This document shows positions 52,274-63,600 of a stretch of 64,000 nt of DNA, in pieces. A model generated the notes under the pieces. It saw only the letters and a program-made list of their open reading frames with translations, did no database searches and was not told the origin of the DNA. Source of the stretch: Apostichopus japonicus. Lineage: Eukaryota; Echinodermata; Holothuroidea; Aspidochirotida; Stichopodidae. Each line of letters starts with the position of its first letter. Positions within the stretch are counted from its first letter, which is position 1. Location: contig NC_092564.1 of the NCBI RefSeq assembly GCF_037975245.1, positions 8,717,984 through 8,781,983 on the forward strand, written 5' to 3'. The translations under genes were made by a program, and so were the position numbers.

Positions 52274-52452
52274 ATGGGGAAATCCAGTGCTGAACGACAG
52301 CAAAACAGGAGGGAACTTTTGAAAGGAGAGGGGAAATATGATGCATACAAAAAAACACAATCAGCGTATCGCAAACAGAAGAAGCGGGAGATGTCTTCAC
52401 TACAGAAACAGGAGCGTCGAGAACGTGAACGAAAACGCAAATCAGAATACAG
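52274..52452 (+). CDS. Candidate exon encoding a highly charged basic N-terminal segment, possibly transposon-related
   Basis: ATG in good context (aaaATGG) opens a frame starting MGKSSAERQQNRRELLKGEG, continuing with KYDAYKKTQSAYRKQKKREM, and ending in Arg/Glu/Lys-rich residues (QERRERERKRKSEYR). The frame is open upstream too. A clean donor, TACAG|gtacag, follows at 52453, which would end the exon in phase 2. Composition predicts a long charged helix or coiled coil with nuclear-localisation-like basic clusters. Short 'KSxAERxRxxR' starts followed by YxxKxRxRxxK repeats are familiar to me from uncharacterised, multi-copy invertebrate proteins that may belong to mobile elements. I cannot name the family. 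No second exon was recognised downstream. Two copies of the 17-bp motif lie just upstream. Confidence 0.5.
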
Positions 52453-53439
52453 GTACAGTATATTTCTTCAAATTAATTTGTTAGACCATGTTATTGAAAG
52501 CAGTTTGTGTCACTGACATGATGGTGACATGATGAAGTGTTCATTGACCTGTGACAGTTATCCTGAATCAAGATTGGTATACATGTCAGATCTTTGGATT
52601 TCACTGTCCCATCAGTCACAGTATATGGTTCAGATAGTATAGCCTATATTGGACAGCTTGCAATGCCTAAATGTATTAGTACAAGAAAAGTGTCGTTCCA
52701 TTCATACCTAATTTCCTAAAAAGGAATCACATAACAACTATTATCATCTACAGCCATGGCATGCACAGAGGTTTGTGGAGAGGGCTGGATCACTGCATAC
52801 AGGCCCTTCTGTCCAAAATTTGAGGAATGCAATGTTCTTGGATCACAGAACAATGAGGCCGAGTTGAAGGAACTGGTGGGTCTATCAGGGGGAAAAAGAA
52901 CCTGAAGCACTGTACAACACACTCCTGGTTGGTAGTATCACCACAGGTGTACCCGTCACACAAGTGAATTAGTACCCACAGAACCACTAGGCTGTAACTT
53001 CAATGATGTAAGGTCCAATCCAATCATTGGTAAGGCCAGGTGGATCCTTTTTATTGTATATGTATGCCCCTTTGCCTATTAGTTTTGGCTCTTTCCTCAT
53101 GGGATATTGACCACAAATAGTATTTTGGGGAAAATGGAGAACATTGCTCAAAAAATTGTATTAGACTTTCACTATATGATGGGCAGATTGGACACTAATC
53201 CACAGTTGAAAGTATCTCGGTACTTTTGCTGCCCAGGGTTAAGCTCAGCATATTGTCAAAAGCTCATGTGACTTAAATGACTTCATCAATGTTGTATAAT
53301 TAGTATCCTGTTCATTATCAATGTTTGCATGTTTCAAGGCTCAGCTCATTCTGTTGTTGTTAATAAATAAAATGCAAGTTTCAAATTCATATGGATTGTG
53401 TTTCATTTTTCCAGTTGTCAGTACTTGATACACAGAAGT

Positions 53440-53760
53440 GGGATGACATGAGTCCCATACATGGGCAACATACCTCACCAAATATGGGCCCAAACAGCTT
53501 TCCCAGTGAGGTCCCAACAAATCACACACCCATGACTCAGTCATATGGGGCTATATGAGACAGCAAGTGTGGAATGGAACAGGTTTTCCCATGGGCCTGT
53601 GTCTGTTCTACATATGCCAGTTGCTTCTATGGGATGCTCATATGGCAAATCAATGTGGGACCTACAACCCCATGGGCCAACTTGAGTGGGCCCTACCTGT
53701 GATGGCTATGGGTGGCTAGAGCCCAGATGACCCAAGTTTAATGCTAGTTGGCACCATATG
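53440..53760. repeat. Segment rich in CCCAT/ATGGG and GGGCC half-palindromes
   Basis: More than a dozen occurrences of cccat, atggg or gggcc are packed into 320 bases, on both strands (for example gtcccatacatgggca, atatgggcccaaac, accccatgggcca). This suggests a degenerate palindromic repeat. It lies between copies 3 and 4 of the 17-bp motif, which itself contains TCCCAT. Confidence 0.6.
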
Positions 53761-54287
53761 TGGATGCAAACTGAAGTTAGTGCAAAACAAAATTTGCTAT
53801 AATTTTGGAGGAGATAGCGTCCCATCAGTCACAGAGCTTCTGTCCCATCAGTCACAAGGGAAATGCCACTGTGTGAAATAGTTAATGCCAATATTCTCTC
53901 AATGGTGGTGCTCTGATATAGCTACATTAAGTAGCTACCAGGAGGGGTATATACTCAACTCATTCTTTTCATTCTGAGATAGCGCTTACAAGTTAACTAA
54001 ACGTACCTAAAAATGGTGGTCCGCAAATGTCCCATCAGTCACAGGGCTACTCTAAGTGCTCCCTATCAAAAAGGAACACACTTATGTGAACAGTTCTTTA
54101 ATGATGGACCAACTGGGGGTTGCCCAAGTGAATATTGCAATTTATAGCCTTCTGCCTCCTCCCACTTCTCAACAATATAACTTTCTTTGTTGAACTTTTC
54201 TATCAAATGTCCCATCAGTCACGCTGGAATTCACCATGTGCATTTTTATCACACACATGTACCACTCCAGTTGCATTCCTTATCCTA

Positions 54288-54540
54288 ACTTAAAGGCATT
54301 GAAGACTCGCCCCAAACCGTGTGCAGCCATCTGAAATAGTTAACTTTCTGCTGCTTGCAAGTGACGTTTTGTTTGTGTCGCTACAAAATGCAAACAGTAA
54401 TGAAACGTTGTTATCTTTAGCTGGACCTGAGATGTCCATCGCTGTATCGTTTATACACTGTGTTGTGGGTATTGACCTCAGCTGTATGTACTGACTGTAC
54501 GCTAGTGTCTAGTTACCGACGGTAGCAAGCTGTGTGTGTA
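54288..54540. repeat. Possible MITE or conserved repeat beginning ttaaaggcattgaagac
   Basis: The sequence from 54288 to 54540 differs from its surroundings in having more CpG (gactcgcccc, aaaccgtg, tagttaccgacggtagc). It starts at a TTAA-containing site. I saw no matching inverted end, so this is a suspicion based on texture. Confidence 0.2.
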
Positions 54541-56555
54541 TTTTCTGGGATCGATGGTGTTGTCTAACCCTTCTGTTACACCTCATTCAAAACTAGGTCA
54601 GATTACCGGCATTAGATGTTTCTTTATGCGCGAGTCTTCACACCCTTTAAATGTCAAATCAGGTCAGGAACTTAAAATGCTTGACTTCAGATTCGAAAGC
54701 CCAGTCCTGTCAGTTGCTTTCAAGTACTCAGTTGCCCAATTACCAAGTTCTACTTTCCATATGATGCAAAAAATTCCCCTCACTTTGTTTGCTAGAGTTT
54801 AAAATTTTGATTTCAATTTACAACTTTCAAGTTTAATCCGTATCACCCAGTGGTTCAGATTTTACTGTTTTAAGGTGCTGTTTTGACCCCAACCCTAATT
54901 TCATGTGTATCTGCCCTGCAGCATGTGTGGAATAATTGGACAGCCAAATTTGGAGAAATCGTGCCAAAATGTGCTTTCTTTTTCCAATTTCTTTTAGCGA
55001 AAAATTGGGTCATATTGAGGTATACAAATAACCAGTGGAACTCAAGAATTGCTCTATTTTTAATATTACATGTTGCCTTCATTGGATAACTAGCAGTCTC
55101 ATGTCAAGGAATGTCAAGGAAAAGATGTATACTTAATTTTATCCCACAATATCGGAGAAATGTACTCAGCCATATGAAAGAAGCAGTCATGTTGAAATTT
55201 AAATTAAAATTGAATTCAACAAAACCACAGAGGGAATGTATATACAGTTTTTATGTCACCGTTAGTACACAGTGATGTGCATATAGTATGTAGCCCAGTG
55301 CTATAACATTTAAAGCCAGAGGTCATAATTAAAACTTAAAATGGTCTGGAATTTACACTAATCTGCTTCTTCAAGAAAACACGGAATGTTAATGTACTTT
55401 GCAAAAGTGCATGTACAGTACCTGTTATTAGCAACAAAAGAGAGACAAATTTTCCATGACAATTAATTGAAATATTACCAGAAAACTGCACTCTGCATGC
55501 ATCTTATACAAGGCAGGAAACATTGATACGTTACAACAAAGAAGGAGCTGGATGCAAATCTTCCATAAATTTCTTGCACTCAAAATAGATATAATTCATA
55601 TACTGTATGGGTGTTGGCACTTCATAAAGGCGAGTCAATGGAGTTATATAACAATTGTTTCTTAAGGACTCAAAATTTTAGCAGATTTTCTTTTATCATC
55701 AGTTACCCTAGATTAATCAATTATATACTGAGAGTATATTTTGAGATCGGTAAAATTCCATTGATCAACATGTACAGTAAGTCATTCAAGTATTAAAATG
55801 GTAATGGTCTGTGGGTATTGAACCATCCTAATTTTTTCGGTTTTTTGAAATAACACCAGACTTTTGCAAGTATCCACTTCTCCCACCCAAATCTAAACCA
55901 ATTCAAAACTATTAGAATAAGTACAAGTATTATAACTTTAAACCAATCATAGCCTACTTTTATCTCAATTTCTCTGTGACATCGATTCTCTTCAAGGAAA
56001 TCTCTGATAGTATATCCTTTCATTTCCTCAATCCTTTATAAGTCGTAAACTTTGTAAAACTGGGACACATTAATCTTTTAGATGGATGCCCTATCTTCTT
56101 AAATCTTCTTAAATTCTATGTTTGTAAATGGCGGTAATTCCTACTAAAAGTAGAATTGTCTATCATAGCCGCAGGGAAGGATAACACTAATGGGACATGT
56201 AGAATGAGATTTTATTCAACAAACCTAGATGCTAGTCTTTTACTACTTCCAGTCCACACATAAGATTGCCATCAATTGAGTGTGTTTACTCCACCAGCAA
56301 AATATTGATCAAAGTATCTTAACAGCAAAAAATACTTCCTTTAGTATATATATATTAAATGCAAGAAACCTGGCTGGGTGTTCCGTCAATTAGCAACTTG
56401 TCAGGGCAAATGGTACTTGCTAAGCCAAATATATTGATAAAGCAAAATTAGCCAACAGATGAACAATATTTGAGATAAATGGACGTAGCTCAATGCATGT
56501 ACTCACATTTATTTTTTCAACGCTAACTTAAAATAATCAAATCACACCATCTTTA

Positions 56556-56711
56556 CAACTACGTTCACAACTTCGCCACCAGTGCAACAATCCACATTTA
56601 AGCTCTGCAACTCCGTTCACCCATTCACCACCAATGCAACAATCCACATTTAAGCTCTGCAACTACGTTTACAACTTCACCACCAATGCAACAATCCACA
56701 TTTAAGCCCTG
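56556..56711. repeat. Minisatellite, three units of exactly 52 bp
   Basis: Units start at 56556, 56608 and 56660. Each runs caactacgttcacaacttc, then (g/a)ccaccaatgcaacaatcc, then acatttaagc(t/c)ctg, with a handful of substitutions. No coding function is seen. Confidence 0.93.
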
Positions 56712-58197
56712 CTTTGGTAAGTTTTACTGTCTCATCAATAGATCATCTCCCTTATTTGTCACTACACCCATCCATAACTCTCTAATTCACTCATTTTGCA
56801 GTTTTGCACCATTATTTTCCCAATACCATCTCCCAATTCCATTTTCCCACCAGTATGAAATTGCAGTTCTTTGCATCAAAACCTCTATTAAAATCTTTGT
56901 AAAACCCCAGGGGCCCTCAGCTGCATTACCATCCAGCTTGAGCTTCTTGTGAAATTTCTCAACATGATTAACATGGGCACTTCCACTGAAAAGTGTGGTA
57001 GATTATGAGATTCCCGGTACTTAAGCTACTGTACTGGTCAAAAACTTGATTACTGGGAAAATTGTACTCATATAAAGGAATAAAATTCTTTGTCTCTAAT
57101 ACAGAGATGACAGGCTGCTTAAATACCACTGGCATGTCAAACTGATGAGTAAGACTAGGCTGCCTTGCCTAATAATCTTTAACACTTGAACTAAAGCAGA
57201 TTGTTACAATGCCAAAGCCTCAGAGCTCCTTGAGAACTGTTGTCAAGTTGGAAAGAAGTAGTGTACAGTTCATCAAATCTATTGTTGTTGGTATCAATAG
57301 GAGTTTTATCCCATTGAAATGGGATTGAAAAGACTTGCTGGGAGCATACATTCAACAATACCAAAGTATTACTAATCCTTTTGAGCTTCTAGTGCTGGCC
57401 AAGGAATTACTGGGCTGTAAATAGTATGGGCCAGTTGAAATTTAAGACAGTTGGTAGGAGTTTTTGAAGATCTACCAAAGTAGATTTGATAAAACAAGGA
57501 AGTAAAGGTGGCATGAGGGATGGAGAGTCCATACTACTAGTAGTACTTAACCAATTGATGTGAATTTTATAAATGACAGTGTAACAAAAGAGACAACGAC
57601 ACAAATATGCAATATCACATCAGCAAAATGACAGTACTTAGCAAGTTAGTAGCCTGGCATATATTTTAACTCTCTCAATTGTTTGTTTTTGTTTTTTAAT
57701 ATTCCATTTCAAAGTTGACATGCAGGTAAATTGAGAACAGAGAACCTATGATAATGGTCTCCACTGATATCAGAGCTACGGTGAGAGATTGATCTCCCTG
57801 AAAAACATCTGAAGAACACGAAAAGCAAGGAAGTAAGGTGACTCCTCAATTTTTTATTATTTTTTTGGTTTCTCTATAACAGGCTATACATCCCATTTAA
57901 AACCTTCTCCAACATGAAATGTACTTTGCTCAGATACTGTACAATATACGGGGCTATGGCGCATCACAAAGATAAAAACATGATAGTTGGGTTTGCATCT
58001 TCAAGTGGCTATGCCATCTTGGCTGGCTTTTCTGGAAAACATTATCTGGACCGCAATACTTTACTTAAAGCCTGGAGGAGGTAGTGCAGTCCAAACGAAA
58101 CCAAAAATCTTTTACTTGTACTGAGACAATAAACACTCGATTAAGTATAGGGTTTGCCATATAGAGGTCTGAGCACTATTCAACTGCTTATGATGGT

Positions 58198-58210
58198 CAC
58201 ACACACACAC
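58198..58210. repeat. (CA)n microsatellite
   Basis: This is a short uninterrupted CA run. A poly(C) run lies nearby at about 58316-58327. Confidence 0.8.
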
Positions 58211-60160
58211 ATTTATACATGGCTAATGTGATCTTTTCTCAAGCAAGAGACAGGCATGAGATCAGAGTGGTAACCTTATTCCTGCCCTGGCATCCACAAC
58301 ATCGCCACACCACTGCCCCCCCCCCCACCTCTGTTGAAGGTGTTATATGGGTGAGGCAGGGGGTCGCGGTGGACATGCAGAAATTGACTTATCTGACAGG
58401 AAGGAGGAAAGTACCCAAGGCCTCGGGATATTAAAGCAGAGTTCATGGAAGAGAGTGACATTTAACACCTCATTAGCTCACTTATATTTACACCCCACTG
58501 TAGCAATCAATGGTGGAAGATGTTATATAGATCAATCATGGAATACCAAGTACTTCTATGGCGGATTATAGACTTTGCTGCAAACTTGACTAGAATATTG
58601 AAGGTCAAGCCCTGTAAGTGATCTTCCAAACACAGCCACATCTCTCCTCAGGGTGTTGAAACAAATAAAGACTGCAGCATTATAGGACCATTCTTCACTA
58701 TTTCTAAACCACAGAAAGCTTTCAATGGTGGAGAACCCATAACCTATAAAGTTGCCAACATTTCTCTCCATTTTTGAACACGTACATAAAAGAAAAATAC
58801 TAGGATTACCTCTTCACAACATTAACATGTTCATTTCCCATGACCTGCCTAATTGTGTGCTTTCTATTGATGAACACAACCAGGTCCGAAATGAAAATAA
58901 CAATTATGTAAACACAGACAGAATCCACTCTTGCCTGCCTACAGTACATCTTGGGAGAAAGTTTTCTTCAAGGTACTGCACTCCAGTGATCTAACAAGAT
59001 TACCCGAGGGCTGTTTGTCCTGAGTTTAAAAGGGGGTAAAATGACAGCACTACTGTGCAACTGGATACAACCAAAGTATTTTCATTTCCATCTTAGATAA
59101 ACAGTCTTTATACAGTCACAGCCCATAAGTTGTCAGTCAAAACCAACGTAAAAGAATTGGATGTGCTGTTTAAGAAAAAAAAAACATTTTATTACCTTCC
59201 TTTATAGCTATACTGTATGAGCCCTCCCTACCTTAGGCCATGTACTTACGGTATATTGAGTTGCACAGATTCTTAGCCCATAGAGAACTGTGCATAAAAA
59301 GTAGATCTTTTTCAAGATTGCTACATGCATAGTACCCCACAATTGACTTCCATAAAATCTACGAACCTAACTCAAGTTTCCCTCAATTTTGAAAAGTCTC
59401 ACGGCCCATCATAGATGACATATACTTTGTCATCTAGGCAACGGATAATTTCCATGACAAACATTTTCAAAACCAGGTGACTTTTGACATCAAATGGCTT
59501 AAATCTCATTACTTGGGCCTTAATAACGACAGGGGTAATTCTGTAGCATCATTATACAACTTCATTGATACCTGAGCATTCATGACAAGGCTCATACACA
59601 TACCGTAACATGATAAAATCTCATTTATTGCATATTATGAAGAGATGCAGTGTTGACACTGCACACTAGAATGGTGTCCCTGTTACGCTGACTCAGTAAC
59701 AGTAATATGATAGTTTAACACAGACTGCAGTGTACAGTACATGATACTCAGTTGTATCATGGAGTGTACCTATACTAATTAGGCCATATAAATTAAAACT
59801 GTACATGGCGCACCAGCAAATTTCTACGACAGTGATCAACATATCTTCCCAATAATGGCAAAATTTGAAGTCAGATTATTGCTTCAAAATTGATAATTAA
59901 GAGTTAGTTACTAATAGCATGGTTCGTAATATATTTATGTATATATATTTCCATTTCATTTGACAGAGCCTGTTCAAAGAATCTCTTTCGAGATCCGGCT
60001 TTAGGAATCACAAATGATTTCAAGTTGGTCAGCATCACGATTGATCTCCAGAGTAAGGCAAAATATGTCACAAAAACAAAAGTAGCATTGTTCGATACCG
60101 GTGACAAATGCCTACAGTGGAATTATGACCTTCCTTACTGGTTTAGAACATTCAATCAGT

Positions 60161-60306
60161 GTCCATGGCCTAGTTGGTTAGGGTGTCCCCATATAAAGCG
60201 GGGTCCCGGCTTCAAATCCTGGTGGAGGCTGGAAGTTTTTTCACTGTTCTCGATTTTCCAACTCACTACAATTTCCCAACTCACTACAATTTCAGTTATA
60301 TTATAT
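60161..60306 (+). mobile_element. tRNA-derived SINE, near-complete copy
   Basis: A Pol III A box (TGGCCTAGTTGG, 60166-60177) and a B-box-like GCTTCAAATCC (60209-60219) are separated by 31 bases, as in tRNA-derived promoters. CCCC-loop-GGGG at 60187-60203 resembles an anticodon arm. The body, gaggctggaagttttttcactgttct, and a duplicated tail, ccaactcactacaatttc, follow. It shares all these parts with the copy at 30817. It is too irregular to be a functional tRNA gene. It directly precedes the GIY-YIG fragment, so the two may have been inserted or nested together. Confidence 0.85.
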
Positions 60307-60335
60307 ACCAGTTTCCACCTCCTCAGGTAATGTCC

Positions 60336-60650
60336 GTTGCAAAAATCTTCTGTGCCAACTTACCCCGGGCACTGTGGTTAAAATTCCCAATGTTGACCAT
60401 GGTCTAAGACCCCCTTCCCTCTCTTGTGATTCTAGCAATGTCATTACATATTCTACTGTGTCCTTCGTAAAGAGGGCAATTATGTAGGTGAAACAGGTTC
60501 TCAGTTTTGCTTACGTTTTTACAAAAAATCAATATCTCAAGCAAGATCCAACCTTCCCTAAATGCAGCATAGTCATTTAACAGATTTTCCCTGACTAAAA
60601 CACAATGTGACATAGTCACCTGGAGAACCATGCTGATGATATACTGTATG
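60336..60650 (+). pseudogene. Decayed retroelement C terminus with GIY-YIG-like domain (RT-associated endonuclease)
   Basis: Spread over three plus-strand frames are pieces in the order expected for the C-terminal region of reverse transcriptases with a GIY-YIG domain. A Cys-containing segment, CANLPRALWLKFPML, is followed by CDSSNV. After a frameshift near 60440 comes IFYCVLRKEGNYVGETGSQF, then LRFYKKSISQARSNLP and a stop. NYVGETG corresponds to the 'YIGxTG' half of the GIY-YIG signature. Further stops and frameshifts follow (QIFPD, HLENHADD). Elements of this kind include Penelope-like retroelements; which type this is cannot be told without the RT. The upstream RT domain is absent, consistent with 5' truncation. 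It is non-functional. Confidence 0.65.
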
Positions 60651-63600
60651 CCTCTACACTTTACATGATGCACAGGTAGGAGAGTTTGGTGAATTTGGTA
60701 ATTATGTGCATGATCTGTTTCAATTACCTATATTATCATTTTTGGGGTTTTTTTTGTTAGTGAACTTATATTGCATTATTCAATATAGGAATCACCAGCA
60801 TTCATATCATGACATACCATTGTGTGTATGTGCCCAAAGCTGGAAGACAGCTCCCTGGTACATCATACATGGAAGCCAGGCAGCAAATAATGTGTTTGCA
60901 TGTGCATAGAGAATACTGTGTGATGCAGGGTTTGCCCTGGAGGTAGAAGGGCATCTTCTTTCTTTTTTTTTATCACTTTTTTTCTGCATGAAACATGCTT
61001 TCTATCAAAAAAGTGCAAGACAGGTTATATGTTACAGTAGAACATTGGGTATCTCGTAAACAGTATACACTATAGGGCTGACTAAGCTCTTGCAAATTAG
61101 ATGTTTTACATTAAATTTTACAATTATTCTACAATCCTTCATTAATGGCCTTCAAGTAAAACCTAATCTGACAACTGTCAAATAAAACTGATCATGAGAA
61201 AGATAGGATATTAGTGATGCAGAATTAAATCACATCATGTATGGGGTAGCCTGCTTTTCAAAATTTTGTCTTCAAGTTGCCACGGCACTGCCTGACTGAG
61301 AAGTTTGGCCAAAGATTTGTTACAAACTACTTCTTTATCATATACAGTATGAACCTGCAGTTGATCGCATTGAAACATTAGATTTTTTTTCACAATTTGT
61401 CTCCATATTCTTAGCATAAATCCCATTATGTAGATCTACCTGTACTGTACATGCAATCTGTACAGCTGTGTGTCTTTCATATACAAATTCAACAAGCATC
61501 TAAGATATAATTCCAATTAGTTAGAATGAGGGTTTAATTAATGGATTTTGTTTGGATATGAACAATTTACTGGTACCATTTCCATTTTAATTTCTTCAAT
61601 TGGCGTGAAAGTCTGGTGCCTACTAGGCTACTACTGTACCATTGTTCATCACTTAGTGAAAATTCAATAGACCATGGGGAATGAATTTGTTTTCAATCTC
61701 TTTACTATTTAGTACAGTAACTGACTGAATTCAATACAAATGGCATAAAAAGAATGACCAGCAGAAAAAAGAACTTGTCTCCACCAAGAGAAACCCTTGC
61801 AAAAGACTTCAAAGAGCTTAGGATCCTTTCAAAAACAAAAGATGTGGTTTACAATCAATAAGAACTACCTAATTCTGCAGGCATTGCAAGTACTAATATA
61901 AGTGTCTTACAGTATTCATGTAGACCTTGTGTACAGTCAACACTAGGTTCAATAAGAAAAAGTGCAACATCTACTATTTAGATCTCAATTCAAAATGACA
62001 TAATGTAAACATGTGTTGGAAAATGGAACTACCATCCAAATAAATAAACTGTACACTGACAAATACGTATCTATAGGCCTACCTTATTATATTATCAAAT
62101 ATTAAATCCAAATCACAACCTATTTTATTAATTCTGAAATTATCTGACAAAATTTACCAGCACATCATTAAATTGCAATTTTAAGATAGAATATAGACTG
62201 TACTGTAAGTAAACAATGCCGAACTGTGATATTCATCGTTTAATTAATGCTAAGCACTAATTCAAACCTGTAAGGTAACAAAATCAAATTATAAAGCATC
62301 CTGTTGGAAATCTCTGCAGTGTACTGTAGCAATACACAAAGTATGTTGTCAGTTAATGTCGTCATTAGTTAAGAGGCTGAACAAAATGCTTGGGATCATC
62401 GCATATTATCAACTATAATTAAGCTCCATTTGTTGCAGCAGTTCTCGTGAGATTGATGTGACTCTAGCACTCATCACTGTATCAATTAACCAGATAGTAC
62501 TAGTTAGCACTGTAGTCTACACATACATATTGATCATCTGGTTCAGCTGTTTTATATACAATATTTTATTTTGAGGGATTCAATTGATTAAATTGAAGAG
62601 GGGAAGGCATATTATGCTGAAGATGGAAGATGAGAGGCATAATGCTGATCTTTTGTTTCGTGGTAAAATATATAATTAAGATGTAATAATGGAAACAACA
62701 AAAAGAGAAATTAAGATGCTGCAACAGGGACCTGACTGCAAATCTAATAGGAGGGAGTAAGAGTTGCAATGTCATTTTTCATCGATACCAGGAAGAACTA
62801 ACCTCATCCTCAACTAAAATAGGCAATGTATATATTTCCACAAAGAGCTCTTTAAATTGCTATCACTCAAATGTCATTTGAATCAAGAATGAAACTAGTA
62901 AAGCCATGACCCTAAATAAAAAAGAAAGTATTCACCTCGAGGAAGGCAGCAGATAAAATAAAACTAATAATTTACAAGTGGTACTGAACCCGTCTGAAAA
63001 GTTCATGTCAGTCATAAAGTGTAATAGCTTCTCTGACACATTTGATGACAGTACCTGATATCAACCACAACAGATAATAGTAACTGGTTTATGTATCTGT
63101 CATTCAACTTAGTGAACAACTGAATATGGATCGATACTTCAGTCCAGTAAACTTACTATATAGGCTCTCCTTTTTAGACAATTCATGCTACTTTTAAACT
63201 AAACTAGAAACACCAGACATAAATATCCCATTCACTAGCAAGTTTTGCATGCAGGAATAAATACAGGTTTCCTTTTTGCATATCAAGTTTTCCATTATTG
63301 AAATGATTACTGAACACAATATTAAAGTAACCTCAACAGGGTACGTCAAGCAAGTCTTTATCACATCAAATTGAACAAGGGTTTGTTTGAGTAAGAGGAA
63401 CAATTTCGTCACACCTAGCTACCCAATCGCACCCACTGGGTATCAATAGAACCAATGAAGTGACAAAGGTTGAATTATTTTAACAAAAATTTAGTCTACA
63501 TTTACAAACACTGTCCTATATAAGACTAATTCAAGTGTGAAAGTGTGAATGTGAACAGCTGAACACTGACTGTCTTGCAGATACTTATTTCTTTTCCAGA

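Larger units (their letters stand above)
52059..54222 (+). repeat. Cluster of seven copies of a 17-bp motif, TGTCCCATCAGTCACAG
   Basis: Copies lie at 52059-52075, 52227-52243, 52605-52621, 53819-53834 (second-to-last G-T onward, first T replaced by C), 53841-53856 (final G replaced by A), 54028-54044 and 54208-54222 (last bases differ). All are on the plus strand. The spacings are 168, 378, about 1213, about 23, 187 and 180 bases. The flanks of the copies are not alike, so these are not remnants of a longer tandem unit. The cluster brackets the candidate exon at 52274. The arrangement resembles subterminal binding-site repeats of some DNA transposons, but no element ends were identified. Confidence 0.9.
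54540..60160. other. Gene-free stretch apart from the 52-bp minisatellite
   Basis: ORFs at 54536-54802 and 54883-55089 lack clear splice sites or recognisable motifs. No other supported feature was seen. Confidence 0.35.

Noticed and set aside
60161-60236. Functional tRNA gene
   Set aside because: Acceptor and D arms do not pair well, the anticodon loop is too long, and a SINE body and tail follow. It is a tRNA-derived SINE head.
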